A DNA stretch of 64,000 nt from Pseudomonadota bacterium (GTDB taxonomy: Bacteria; Pseudomonadota; Gammaproteobacteria; UBA5335). Position numbers and translations under genes: made by a program. The notes under the pieces were generated by a model, which saw nothing but the letters and a program-made list of their open reading frames with translations, ran no database searches and had not been told where the DNA came from. Of this stretch, positions 20,297 to 32,010 are shown piece by piece (position 1 is the first letter of the stretch; every line of letters starts with the position of its first letter). The stretch is taken from the NCBI GenBank assembly GCA_002862435.1, contig PKDC01000052.1:1-64000 (forward strand). Direction: 5' to 3'.

Positions 20297-21529
20297 ATGG
20301 CCAAGCGGCAGGAAAGCAATTTGATCGTCGGCCTGGACATTGGAACGTCCAAGGTGGTCTGCATCGTGGGGGAGGTGAGTCCCGGCGGGCGGGTGGAAAT
20401 CATCGGCTTGGGCAGTCATCCCTCGCGCGGCCTCAAGAAGGGCGTCGTGGTCAACATCGAGTCCACGGTGCAGTCCATTCGCCGCGCGGTGGATGAAGCC
20501 GAGTTGATGGCGGATTGCGAAATCCGCGCGGTGTATGTGGGGATTGCCGGCAGCCATATCCGCAGCCTGAATTCCCACGGTATCGTCGCCATCCGCGACC
20601 GCGAGGTGCGCCAGGAGGACGTGGACCGGGTCATCGATGCGGCGCGGGCGGTGGCGATCCCGGCGGACCAACGCATCCTGCATACCCTGCCGCAGGAATT
20701 CATCATCGACGAACAGGACGGCATCCGCGAGCCGGTGGGTATGTCAGGCGTGCGGCTGGAAGCCAAGGTCCACATTGTCACCTGCTCATCCAGCGCCGCC
20801 CAGAACATCGTCAAATGTGTGGAGCGCTGCGGCCTGCACGTGCAGGACATCATCCTGGAACAGCTCGCGTCCAGTTATGCCGTGCTGACACCGGACGAGA
20901 AGGACCTGGGGGTGTGCCTGGTGGACATCGGCGGCGGCACCACCGATATCGCCGTGTTTACCGAAGGGGCGATCCGCCATACCGCCGTGATTCCCATTGC
21001 CGGGGACCAGGTCACCAACGACATCGCCGTCGCCCTGCGCACGCCCACTCACCATGCCGAGGAAATCAAGCTGCGCTTCGGTTGCGCCCTGCCCCAACTG
21101 ATCTCCGGCGAGGAGAGCGTGGAGGTGCCGAGTGTGGGCGACCGCCCCCCCCGGCGGCTGGCCCGTCAGGTGTTGGCGGAGGTGGTGGAGCCGCGTTTCG
21201 AGGAGTTGTTCAACTTGATCCAGGCGGAGGTGCGGCGCGCGGGGCTGGAGGATCTGACGGCGGCGGGCGTGGTCCTCACTGGAGGCAGCTCGCGCATGGA
21301 AGGAGTGGCCGAACTGGCGGAGGAAGTGTTTCACGCCCAGGTGCGCATCGGCATGCCCGACCACCTGACCGGCATGGCGGATGTGGTGCGCAATCCCATG
21401 CACGCCACCGGGGTTGGCTTGCTGCTGTATGGCGCCGACAACACGGGGTTGGGGCTTCCCCCGGCCTCAACGGGTGGGGTGCGCAGTCTGTGGGATCGGA
21501 TGAAGTCTTGGTTTCAGAGCAACTTCTGA
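20297..21529 (+). CDS. ftsA: Cell division protein FtsA
   Basis: FtsA is an actin-like ATPase that ties FtsZ to the membrane and recruits later divisome proteins. The 410-residue product starts with a phosphate-binding loop (VGLDIGTSKVVCIVGE), has the FtsA-specific 1C subdomain with RGLKKGVVVNIE and SHIRSLNSHGIV, the second phosphate loop LVDIGGGTTDIAVFT, and GVVLTGGSSRMEGV for adenosine binding. The C-terminal SLWDRMKSWFQSNF is the amphipathic membrane-targeting helix. It is the first dcw gene since ftsI that is separated from its upstream neighbour by more than about 12 bp. Confidence 0.98.
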   Translation: MAKRQESNLIVGLDIGTSKVVCIVGEVSPGGRVEIIGLGSHPSRGLKKGVVVNIESTVQSIRRAVDEAELMADCEIRAVYVGIAGSHIRSLNSHGIVAIRDREVRQEDVDRVIDAARAVAIPADQRILHTLPQEFIIDEQDGIREPVGMSGVRLEAKVHIVTCSSSAAQNIVKCVERCGLHVQDIILEQLASSYAVLTPDEKDLGVCLVDIGGGTTDIAVFTEGAIRHTAVIPIAGDQVTNDIAVALRTPTHHAEEIKLRFGCALPQLISGEESVEVPSVGDRPPRRLARQVLAEVVEPRFEELFNLIQAEVRRAGLEDLTAAGVVLTGGSSRMEGVAELAEEVFHAQVRIGMPDHLTGMADVVRNPMHATGVGLLLYGADNTGLGLPPASTGGVRSLWDRMKSWFQSNF

Positions 21530-21595
21530 CGGGCAGAGGTTGCCGGGTGTTTCAACGGATCGGAATGCGCATTACGCGCGACAAGGAGACAGACC

Positions 21596-22741
21596 ATGTT
21601 TGAAATCGTCGATGGTGTGACGGAGAACGCGGTGATCAAGGTCATCGGTGTGGGCGGCGGTGGCGGCAATGCCGTGGCCAATATGGTGCGCGCGGGGGTT
21701 GAGGGGGTCGAATTCATCGCCGCCAACACGGATGCCCAGGTGCTGGCCAAGACCGGCGCCCGCACCCTGCTGCAACTGGGGCCGACCATCACCAAGGGGC
21801 TGGGCGCCGGCGCAAATCCCGAAGTCGGCCGCCAGGCGGCCATGGAAGACCGCGAGCGCATCCAGGAAGTGATCCGCGGCGCGGACATGCTGTTCATCAC
21901 CGCCGGCATGGGCGGCGGTACCGGAACCGGTGCGGCGCCGGTGGTGGCGCAGGTGGCGCGGGAACTGGGCATCCTTACCGTGGCAGTGGTGACACGGCCT
22001 TTCTCCTTCGAGGGCGCCAAGCGCATGCAGGTGGCCCGCGAAGGCATCGCCGATCTGGCCAAGCATGTGGATTCGCTGATCACCGTTCCCAACGAGCGGT
22101 TGCTGGCGGTGCTGGGCAAGAAAATCAGCCTGCTGGACGCTTTCAAGGCGGCGGATGACGTGTTGCACAACGCGGTGTCGGGTATCGCCGATCTGATCAC
22201 CCGTCCGGGCCTGATCAACGTCGATTTCGCCGATGTGCGCACGGTCATGGCGGAGATGGGCGTGGCCATGATGGGATCCGGTACGGCCAGCGGCGATGAT
22301 CGCGCGCGTATGGCAGCGGAAAAGGCCCTGCGCAGCCCGCTGCTGGATGATGTCGATCTGGCGGGTGCCCGCGGGATTCTGGTGAACGTGACCGGCGGGC
22401 CAAAACTGTCCATCGGCGAGTTCCAGGAAGTCGGCGAAACGGTGCGCGAATTCGCCTCCGACGAGGCTACCGTGGTGGTCGGCATGGTCATCGATCCTGA
22501 GATGGATGAAGACATCCGCGTCACGGTGGTGGCCACGGGCCTGGGACGCCCCGCTGCCCGGGTGGAAGAGCCGCCGGTGCGCCTGGTCCAGCGCAATGCC
22601 TCGGGCGAGGTCAATTATGGCGATCTTGATCGCCCGGCGATTACCCGCAAGCGCAGCCTTCCGGAGCGCGGCGCACGGGCTGGGGAAAGCGACCTGGACT
22701 ACCTTGATGTGCCCGCCTTCCTGCGGCGTCAAGCCGATTGA
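21596..22741 (+). CDS. ftsZ: Cell division GTPase FtsZ
   Basis: FtsZ polymerises into the Z ring. The 381-residue tubulin homologue has VIGVGGGGGNAVANM, the tubulin signature GGGTGTG at 106-112 (the same positions as E. coli), and the T7 loop near NVDFADVRTVM. A variable linker leads to DYLDVPAFLRRQAD, the conserved tail that binds FtsA and ZipA. Sixty-six bases separate it from ftsA, with AAGGAGA before the ATG. Confidence 0.99.
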   Translation: MFEIVDGVTENAVIKVIGVGGGGGNAVANMVRAGVEGVEFIAANTDAQVLAKTGARTLLQLGPTITKGLGAGANPEVGRQAAMEDRERIQEVIRGADMLFITAGMGGGTGTGAAPVVAQVARELGILTVAVVTRPFSFEGAKRMQVAREGIADLAKHVDSLITVPNERLLAVLGKKISLLDAFKAADDVLHNAVSGIADLITRPGLINVDFADVRTVMAEMGVAMMGSGTASGDDRARMAAEKALRSPLLDDVDLAGARGILVNVTGGPKLSIGEFQEVGETVREFASDEATVVVGMVIDPEMDEDIRVTVVATGLGRPAARVEEPPVRLVQRNASGEVNYGDLDRPAITRKRSLPERGARAGESDLDYLDVPAFLRRQAD

Positions 22742-22788
22742 GCGGCAAATCGGCGGGCGGCAAGGTGATGGCTGTTACCGAGATCCGG

Positions 22789-22794
22789 TATAAT
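22789..22794 (+). promoter_or_regulatory. Probable lpxC -10 element
   Basis: A perfect TATAAT lies 92 bases before the lpxC ATG, in the gap after ftsZ. The matching -35 (TGATGG at 22766-22771, 17-bp spacing) is weak. A perfect 14-base palindrome centred on GATC (22818-22831) falls in the predicted leader. E. coli lpxC also has its own promoter after ftsZ. Confidence 0.55.
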
Positions 22795-22885
22795 CCGGCC
22801 GCCCATCCGGTTGATTGGGGGCGATCGCCCCGGGGTCTAGATGTCGTCCCCCGCCGGCAAGACGGCGGAAAGAACAGGTGGAAGC

Positions 22886-23800
22886 ATGCTCAAGCAGCGC
22901 ACATTGAAAAATACCATCCGGGCCACCGGGGTGGGTCTGCATTCGGGCCAGAAAGTCTTCATGACCCTGCGCCCTGCGCCGGTGAACTCCGGCATTACCT
23001 TTTGCCGCGTGGATCTCCCCGGATGCCCGGCCATCCGGGCTCGCCCCGAGAGTGTCGGTGATACCCGGCTATCGACCACGCTCGCGCAGGGCGAGGTGCG
23101 TGTGGCGACCGTGGAGCATTTGCTTTCCGCGCTGGCTGGACTGGGCATCGACAACGCCTTCGTGGACCTCAGCGCCGCCGAGGTGCCGATCATGGACGGC
23201 AGCGCCGGGCCGTTTGTGTTCCTCATCCAGTCCGCCGGCATCGAGGAACAGAACGCCCCCAAGCGCTTCATTCGCATCAAGAAATCCGTGGTGGTCGAGG
23301 AAGGCGGCAAATGGGCGCGCTTCGACCCCTACGAAGGCTTCAAGGTGGGTTTCACCATCGAATTCAACCACCCCGTCTTCAAGCATCACACCAAGCACGC
23401 GGAAGTGGATTTTTCGACCACCTCCTTCGTGAAGGAAATCAGCCGGGCGCGCACCTTCGGCTTCATGCGTGACATCGAAATGCTGCGCCAGAACAACCTG
23501 GCGCTGGGCGGCAGCCTGGACAACGCCGTCGTGCTGGATGATTACCGTGTGCTCAACGAAGATGGCCTGCGCTACGAGAACGAGTTCGTCAAACACAAGA
23601 TTCTCGATGCCATCGGGGACCTTTATCTGCTGGGCGAAGGCTTGATCGGCGCGTTCACCGGCTATAAGTCGGGCCATGGACTCAACAACACCCTGTTGCG
23701 ACGCCTGCTCGCCCAGCCGGACGCCTGGGAGCGGGTCAGTTTTCAGCGCCCGGAAGAATCGCCCCTGCGCTACGCGCCGACCTTGGCAGTGGCCTCTTAA
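22886..23800 (+). CDS. lpxC: UDP-3-O-acyl-N-acetylglucosamine deacetylase LpxC
   Basis: LpxC is the zinc amidase that commits UDP-acyl-GlcNAc to lipid A synthesis. The 304-residue product begins [21 protein letters not shown], as in the family, and has the zinc ligands in [12 protein letters not shown] and in [15 protein letters not shown] (the HxxxD pair). FAR-type (SRARTFGFM) and [11 protein letters not shown] segments are also present. ATG 22886 follows AGGTGG; the upstream in-frame ATG at 22841 adds residues absent from homologues. It ends in a 4-bp convergent overlap with dciA. Confidence 0.98.
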   Translation: MLKQRTLKNTIRATGVGLHSGQKVFMTLRPAPVNSGITFCRVDLPGCPAIRARPESVGDTRLSTTLAQGEVRVATVEHLLSALAGLGIDNAFVDLSAAEVPIMDGSAGPFVFLIQSAGIEEQNAPKRFIRIKKSVVVEEGGKWARFDPYEGFKVGFTIEFNHPVFKHHTKHAEVDFSTTSFVKEISRARTFGFMRDIEMLRQNNLALGGSLDNAVVLDDYRVLNEDGLRYENEFVKHKILDAIGDLYLLGEGLIGAFTGYKSGHGLNNTLLRRLLAQPDAWERVSFQRPEESPLRYAPTLAVAS

Positions 23801-24243
23801 ACCACGGGCGGTTTGGCGCGGGAGGCCAGTCGGCGCAGCACCGCCGCCAAGCCCGCATCTTCGGTGCGTGCGGCGAAGGATTCCAGCGCCCGCGCCACCT
23901 CCGGCGAAGGCGCCGAGGTGACTTGGCGCTGTGGTCGGACGGGCGGTGTGGTGGGCGGTATCACCACGACCTCGATGCGCGACACGGCAAGCCCCATGTC
24001 GACCAGACGGGGCAGCAGGCCGGGCGCCAGATAGCGCAGTCGGCTGGCCCAGCCGGCGCTGTCCGCCGCCAGGATGGCGGTCGCGCCGCGGACATTGGCC
24101 AGCACGCAGTGCCGGTCCAGGGGATCGGGCAGATGCGGGCGCAGGCCTGCGTTGTACATCGCCAGAGTGGCTGCTCGCGCGAGCAGGTCGGCGCCCTCGC
24201 CGCTGACCTTGAAACAGCGCAGCAGCGGTTTGGGACCGGACAT
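23797..24243 (-). CDS. dciA: DciA (DUF721), replicative helicase loader
   Basis: DciA loads or activates the replicative helicase DnaB in the many bacteria that lack the phage-derived DnaC or DnaI loader. The 148-residue product has the DUF721 pattern: an N-terminal [20 protein letters not shown], then [20 protein letters not shown], and [16 protein letters not shown] basic tail rich in Pro, Arg and Ala follows (about 80-148). ATG 24243 has AGGAGG upstream; longer frames lack support. Position between lpxC and secA on the opposite strand is the arrangement known from Pseudomonas and relatives. Confidence 0.87.
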   Translation of the reverse strand: MSGPKPLLRCFKVSGEGADLLARAATLAMYNAGLRPHLPDPLDRHCVLANVRGATAILAADSAGWASRLRYLAPGLLPRLVDMGLAVSRIEVVVIPPTTPPVRPQRQVTSAPSPEVARALESFAARTEDAGLAAVLRRLASRAKPPVV

Positions 24244-24443
24244 CGCGGAACCTCCTGTTGCAACAAGGGTCCCATGCTCGGCCATGGGCACTGCTTGACG
24301 CAAGGGCCCGCCGATCCGTCCCCCTCTGGCGGGTTCTCTGTCCGTGGCCAATTGACCCGCGCCTGCCTCGCGCATAAGGTGTAGTCCCTTTGCCGATCCT
24401 GCGGCATTCGCATCGGCCAGCCCACCACCAAAGTCACCTTTAG

Positions 24444-27152
<2,709 letters not shown>

Positions 27153-27155
27153 TCC

Positions 27156-28367
27156 ATGGCCACTGGTGAAATTCCCTGCGAGAATTTGCCGCCGCTGCGT
27201 GGCGTGCGTGTGGGCACGGTCATGGCCGGGATCCGCAAGGCCAACCGGCGCGATCTGGTGGTGTTCGCGCTGGCCCCAGGCGCGACCACGGCCGCTGTAT
27301 TCACCCGCAATGCTTTTTGCGCCGCGCCGGTCATCGTGGCGCGCGCCCATCGGGCCGCCACTACGCCCCAGGCCTGGTTGATCAATACCGGCAACGCCAA
27401 TGCCGGCGCCGGCTCGGCCGGGGAGACGGATGCCCGCGACTGCTGCGCGGCGCTGGCCCGGCTGCTGGATTGCGCGCCGGAGGCGGTGCTGCCGTTTTCC
27501 ACCGGCGTGATCGGTGAACGCCTGCCGGTGGCGACCCTCACCAAGGCGCTGCCGGCGGCAGTCGCCGCCCTGCGCCCGGACGGCTGGACCGATGCGGCCT
27601 GGGGCATCATGACCACCGATACCCAGCCGAAGGCGGTGAGCCGATCATTCAGTGTCGCGGGTCAAACGGTGACCGTGAACGGCATCGCCAAGGGCGCGGG
27701 CATGATCCGCCCCGACATGGCGACCATGCTGGCATTCCTGGCGGTGGATGCCCGCATCGCGGCGCCCGCCTTGCAGAGCGCCCTTGAGCACGCGGTGGCG
27801 CAGAGCTTCAACTGCATCACCGTGGATGGCGATACGTCCACCAACGATGCCTGCTGCCTCGCTGCTTCCGGTGACGGCCCGGCATTGGCGCCGGATTGCC
27901 CCGAATGGCCCATCTTCCAGGCGGCGCTGGATGAGGTGTGCCTGAAACTCGCCCAGGCCATCGTGCGCGACGGCGAGGGTGCCACCAAGTTCATCACCGT
28001 CCGCATCGAGGGCGCGCGGGATGCGCTGGAGGCGCGGCAAGTGGCGGACGCCATCGCCCATTCGCCGCTCATCAAGACGGCGTTTTTCGCCAGCGATCCC
28101 AACTGGGGCCGTATCCTGGCGGCAGTCGGCCGCGCCGGAATGGCCGATCTCGTGGTCGAGCGGGTGGAAATCGACTTGGACGAGGTGAGCGTGGTGCGCC
28201 AGGGCGGCCTGGATCCCGCCTACCGGGAAGCGGACGGCCAGGCGGTGATGGCGCGCACCGACATCACCATTACCGTGCGGCTCGGGCGCGGAACCGAGGC
28301 CGTGCGGATCTGGACCTGCGACCTCGGCCACGACTACGTGCGCATCAACGCGGAATACCGCACCTGA
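27156..28367 (+). CDS. argJ: Bifunctional ornithine acetyltransferase/N-acetylglutamate synthase ArgJ
   Basis: ArgJ moves acetyl from N-acetylornithine to glutamate, recycling acetyl in arginine synthesis. The 403-residue precursor cleaves itself before the nucleophile Thr190 in RPDMATMLAFL. Other signatures are GVRVGTVMAGIRKANRRDL, LINTGNANAG, FSTGVIGERLP, GIAKGAGMI, TVDGDTSTND and FFASDPNWGRILAAVGRAG. It starts 4 bp after the secA stop. Whether it also makes N-acetylglutamate from acetyl-CoA cannot be told from sequence. Confidence 0.97.
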   Translation: MATGEIPCENLPPLRGVRVGTVMAGIRKANRRDLVVFALAPGATTAAVFTRNAFCAAPVIVARAHRAATTPQAWLINTGNANAGAGSAGETDARDCCAALARLLDCAPEAVLPFSTGVIGERLPVATLTKALPAAVAALRPDGWTDAAWGIMTTDTQPKAVSRSFSVAGQTVTVNGIAKGAGMIRPDMATMLAFLAVDARIAAPALQSALEHAVAQSFNCITVDGDTSTNDACCLAASGDGPALAPDCPEWPIFQAALDEVCLKLAQAIVRDGEGATKFITVRIEGARDALEARQVADAIAHSPLIKTAFFASDPNWGRILAAVGRAGMADLVVERVEIDLDEVSVVRQGGLDPAYREADGQAVMARTDITITVRLGRGTEAVRIWTCDLGHDYVRINAEYRT

Positions 28368-28374
28368 CGTGACC

Positions 28375-29337
28375 ATGCATTGCCGTTCTGTCCCGGTCGC
28401 GGTCGGTGTGCTTACCGACTCGGAAGGTCGTGTGCTCGTCGCCCGCCGTGCAGCGGGCAAGCCCTGGGCGGGGTTGTGGGAATTTCCGGGTGGCAAACGC
28501 GAGGTCGGGGAAAGCCGCTGGCAAGCCCTGGTGCGCGAACTCCACGAGGAACTGGGCATCGTGACCCAGGCCGGAATCCCTTTGATCCGCTTGCGATCGC
28601 TTGTCGATGCCGTCCAACCGGTGACGCTGGATGTATGGCGTGTGACCGCCTTCAGCGGGACGCCCACAGGCCGGGAGGGCCAATTCCTGATGTGGGTCAC
28701 GGCCGATGAGCTGGACGCCTTGCCCATGCCCCCCGCCAACCGCGTCATCCGCCGCGCCGGGCGCTTGCCTGAGCGCTATCTCATTACGCCGCCGGATCCC
28801 ATGCCGCTGGGGCAGCTTGTGCAGGCACTGTTGCGGGCGGTTGCGCAGGGAGTGCGGCTGATCCAGATCCGCCGGCCTGCGGCTTCGTCCGCAGAGCTCG
28901 CCGCCCTGGCCGAGGCACTCGCCCCGGCGCGCAGAGAGCAGGGTGTGACCCTGTTGCTCAATGGCGCTCCTGAACAGGCGCACGCGCTGGGCTATGACGG
29001 AGTGCATCTCAGCGGGGCGCGACTGGCCGCGCTGACCATGCGCCCGCCGGATCCGGGCTGGGTTGGCGCCTCCTGTCATGGCCCGGCCGATCTGGCGCGA
29101 GCGAGCGCCTTGGCGCTTGATTTTGCCGTGCTGTCGCCCGTGCGGCCTACGCCCGATCATGCCGCCGCGACGCCTTTGGGCTGGCGGCGTTGGGCGCGCC
29201 AAGTGCGGGACGCGGGTCTGCCGGTCTATGCCCTGGGGGGGCTTGGCACGGCCGATGTGTCCTGCGCGCAGCGGCTGGGGGGGCAGGGCATCGCTGCGAT
29301 CCGTGCGCTGTGGCCGGCTCCTGAGGTAAGCGTATGA
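28375..29337 (+). CDS. Nudix hydrolase fused to thiamine-phosphate-synthase-like domain
   Basis: This two-domain protein (320 residues) joins a MutT-like Nudix hydrolase to a ThiE/TenI-like barrel. The Nudix box spans about 40-62 (G40, E46, REL, EELG), preceded by WEFPGG as in 8-oxo-dGTP hydrolases, so nucleotide sanitising is the likely N-terminal role. The second half (about 135-320) has PLGQLVQALLRAVAQGVRLIQIR, GVHLSGARL, GASCHGPADLARA, and FAVLSPVRPTPDHAAATPLGW, followed by YALGGLG, a TenI/ThiE-like layout. The same fusion occurs in Pseudomonas near secA-argJ. The activity of the barrel is unproven. ATG 28375 is preferred over GTG 28369. Confidence 0.9.
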   Translation: MHCRSVPVAVGVLTDSEGRVLVARRAAGKPWAGLWEFPGGKREVGESRWQALVRELHEELGIVTQAGIPLIRLRSLVDAVQPVTLDVWRVTAFSGTPTGREGQFLMWVTADELDALPMPPANRVIRRAGRLPERYLITPPDPMPLGQLVQALLRAVAQGVRLIQIRRPAASSAELAALAEALAPARREQGVTLLLNGAPEQAHALGYDGVHLSGARLAALTMRPPDPGWVGASCHGPADLARASALALDFAVLSPVRPTPDHAAATPLGWRRWARQVRDAGLPVYALGGLGTADVSCAQRLGGQGIAAIRALWPAPEVSV

Positions 29338-29388
29338 GCCGTTCTGTTCGCCGACAAACCGGTTCCAAGGCACGCACTGCGCTCGGGA

Positions 29389-32010
29389 ATGACCATGGCC
29401 CGGCATCCTGAACCCCCCGCCGGCGATCCGCCGGCTTGCAGCGCCCAGGCGGGGACGATGGCCCGCATTCGGCAATTCGGTGTGCAATGGCGCACGCCTT
29501 TATTGATGCTCACGGTAGCCGTCGTGGGCATCGGGGTGCTGGGCGGACTGCGGCACCTGGTGGACAGCCTGGACTACGATGCCCTCACCCGGGCCATGGC
29601 GGCCACGCCTTACAACCGCCTGGCCGCCGCCATTCTGGCCACGGCGATCAGCTACCTGGCCCTGACCGGTTACGACCTCTCGGCCCTGCGCTACGTCGGC
29701 GTCACGGTGCGTCCTGCGACGGCCATGCTGACGGCCTTCATTGCCTACGCCGTGGGCAACTCCGTGGGCCTGGGCGTGATGACCGGCGGCGCCGTGAGGA
29801 TGCGCCTCTATACAGCCGCCGGGCTGGAGACAAGCCAGATCTTCCGGGTGATTGGCTTCAACGCCGGGGCGTTTGGATTGGGGGTCACCGTCTTCGGTGC
29901 GGCGGGCATGCTGTGGGGCGCGCACAGCGTGACGGCCCTGCTGCCCGTGCCTGCCGTTCTGCTGCAGACCGGTGCGGCAGTGACGCTGCTGGCAATCGCG
30001 GGCTTCATCGGGTTGTGCGCGCGGCAATCGGCCCTTCGCATCGGGCGCTGGACCACCCTGAGCCTGCCGCCGGCCGGGTTGGTCCTGCAGCAGGTGGTCA
30101 TCTCGGTGATCGACCTGGCGGCCTGTGCCGCCGCCTTGTGGTTCCTGATGCCCCAGACCGATGTGTCCTTCGCTGGCTTTCTGGTGTACTTCGCCATCGC
30201 CATCAGCCTGGGGGTGCTGAGTCATGTCCCCGGTGGGCTGGGGGTGTTCGAGGGGGTCATGCTGCTGGCCTATGGCTCCCTGGCGCCGATGGAAGCCATC
30301 CTCGGCGCGCTGATCCTGTTCCGCGGGGTGTATTTCCTGCTTCCCCTCGCGCTGGCCACCCTCTTGCTGGTGGATCATGAACTGCATCGTGCCACCGACA
30401 CCCCCGTGGGGCGGGCGGCGGCCCATCTCTCCCCGGTGTTGTTGGCGATCTTTGCCTTCATGGCCGGGGTCTGGCTGCTGTTGTCCGGCGTGACGCCCAC
30501 GACCGCCGCAGCCCAGGACCTGCTTGCCCTGCGTGTGCCTCTGGCGGTGGTGGAAGCCGCGCATCTGATTGGGAGTCTGGTCGGGCTGGCCTTGTTGTTC
30601 ATCGCCCGCGGATTGCTGCATCGCCTGGACGCGGCCTGGTGGGCAGCGCTGGTGTTGACTGTGGTCGCTGCGGTGCTGGCCCTGCCCAAGGGGGTTGCCT
30701 GGGTGGAGGCCCTGGGGTTGGCTGGACTGGGTGGGCTGTTGTGGGTGTTCCGCGCCGAGTTCAACCGCCGCTCCTCGCTGCTGGGCCAGTCGTTCGAGAC
30801 GGAATGGTTGATCGCCGTGGCGTTGGTGCTGGGGGCGATGATCTGGCTGTTGTTCCTGGCCTATCGCGATATCGACTACGCCCATGCGCTGTGGTGGCAA
30901 TTCGCCTTTGACGCCCATGTCTCCCGTTCCTTGCGGGCGGTGACGGTGGTGATTCTGGTCGCGGCTGCGCTGGGCTTGTGGCAGTTGTTCCGTCCCGCGG
31001 GCGCGGCTGCCGAGGTACCAGTGGCGCAGGCGCTGGATCAGGCGGCGGCCATTGTGCGCGGGCAGGATTCCGCCGAGGCCTGCCTGGCACTGATGGGGGA
31101 CAAATCGCTGTTGTTCTCGGTGAGCGGCACGGCGTTCATCATGTACGGCCAGAACGGCCGGTCCTGGGTCGCGCTGTCCGATCCTGTGGGCGATCCCGCT
31201 GAGGGGCCCAACCTGGTCTGGCGCTTCGTGGAACTGGCTGGCGCCCATGGTGGACGGGCGGTGTTCTATCAGGTTACCCCTGCGACCTTGCCCTGGTATC
31301 TCGACGCTGGCTTGCGGGTGTTCAAACTGGGGGAAGCCGCTCATGTCCCCCTTGCCGAGTTCAGCCTGAAGGGGCCGCAGCGCGCGCCGCTGCGTCATGC
31401 CGACAACCGGGCCCAGCGGGAAGGCTTGGTCCTGGAGATCCTGGCTCCGGAGGAGGTGCATGCGGTGCTCGGGGAGATCCAGGCGATCTCCGATGCCTGG
31501 CTGGCCAACCAGAATACCCGCGAGAAAAGCTTTTCCCTGGGCGCATTTGATCCCGCCTATCTGCAGCGATTGCCGCTGGCCTTGGTGCGTCAGGGTGGCC
31601 GGGCCGTGGCCTTTGCCAATCTCCTGCTCACCGAGACCCGGCAGGAGGTGCGCATCGACCTGATGCGTTACCTGCCGGACGCCCCACCGAGCACCATGGA
31701 TTTCATGCTGATCCGGCTCATGTTGCACTACCAGGCCGAGGGTGTGGCGCGCTTCGGTCTGGGAATGGCGCCCCTGGCGGGCATGGCCCAGCACGATCGG
31801 GCGCCAACCTGGCAGCAAATGGGCCGGCTGTTCTTCGAGCACGGCGAACGTTTCTACAACTTTCAGGGTGTGCGCCGATTCAAGGAAAAATTCGATCCGG
31901 TCTGGGAGCCGCGCTACCTCGCCGCGCCGGGTGGCCTGGCGCCCCTGATGGCCCTGGCCGATATTGCTGCCTTGATCAGTGGCGGGCTGCGCGGGGTGGT
32001 GGCCAAGTGA
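29389..32010 (+). CDS. mprF: MprF-type aminoacyl-phosphatidylglycerol synthase/flippase
   Basis: MprF proteins use aminoacyl-tRNA to add lysine or alanine to phosphatidylglycerol and flip the product outward, lowering negative surface charge. The 873-residue protein has an N-terminal membrane part with a flippase-like UPF0104 pattern (GNSVGLGVMTGGAVRMRLY, SHVPGGLGVFEGVML) and about a dozen or more helices to about residue 540. The soluble C-terminal synthase (DUF2156, about 555-873) shows FIMYGQNGRSWVALSDPVGD, REKSFSLGAFD and a terminal FYNFQGVRRFKEKFDPVWEP. Lysine versus alanine specificity cannot be read from the sequence. It overlaps the downstream hydrolase gene by 4 bp. Confidence 0.93.
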   Translation: MTMARHPEPPAGDPPACSAQAGTMARIRQFGVQWRTPLLMLTVAVVGIGVLGGLRHLVDSLDYDALTRAMAATPYNRLAAAILATAISYLALTGYDLSALRYVGVTVRPATAMLTAFIAYAVGNSVGLGVMTGGAVRMRLYTAAGLETSQIFRVIGFNAGAFGLGVTVFGAAGMLWGAHSVTALLPVPAVLLQTGAAVTLLAIAGFIGLCARQSALRIGRWTTLSLPPAGLVLQQVVISVIDLAACAAALWFLMPQTDVSFAGFLVYFAIAISLGVLSHVPGGLGVFEGVMLLAYGSLAPMEAILGALILFRGVYFLLPLALATLLLVDHELHRATDTPVGRAAAHLSPVLLAIFAFMAGVWLLLSGVTPTTAAAQDLLALRVPLAVVEAAHLIGSLVGLALLFIARGLLHRLDAAWWAALVLTVVAAVLALPKGVAWVEALGLAGLGGLLWVFRAEFNRRSSLLGQSFETEWLIAVALVLGAMIWLLFLAYRDIDYAHALWWQFAFDAHVSRSLRAVTVVILVAAALGLWQLFRPAGAAAEVPVAQALDQAAAIVRGQDSAEACLALMGDKSLLFSVSGTAFIMYGQNGRSWVALSDPVGDPAEGPNLVWRFVELAGAHGGRAVFYQVTPATLPWYLDAGLRVFKLGEAAHVPLAEFSLKGPQRAPLRHADNRAQREGLVLEILAPEEVHAVLGEIQAISDAWLANQNTREKSFSLGAFDPAYLQRLPLALVRQGGRAVAFANLLLTETRQEVRIDLMRYLPDAPPSTMDFMLIRLMLHYQAEGVARFGLGMAPLAGMAQHDRAPTWQQMGRLFFEHGERFYNFQGVRRFKEKFDPVWEPRYLAAPGGLAPLMALADIAALISGGLRGVVAK

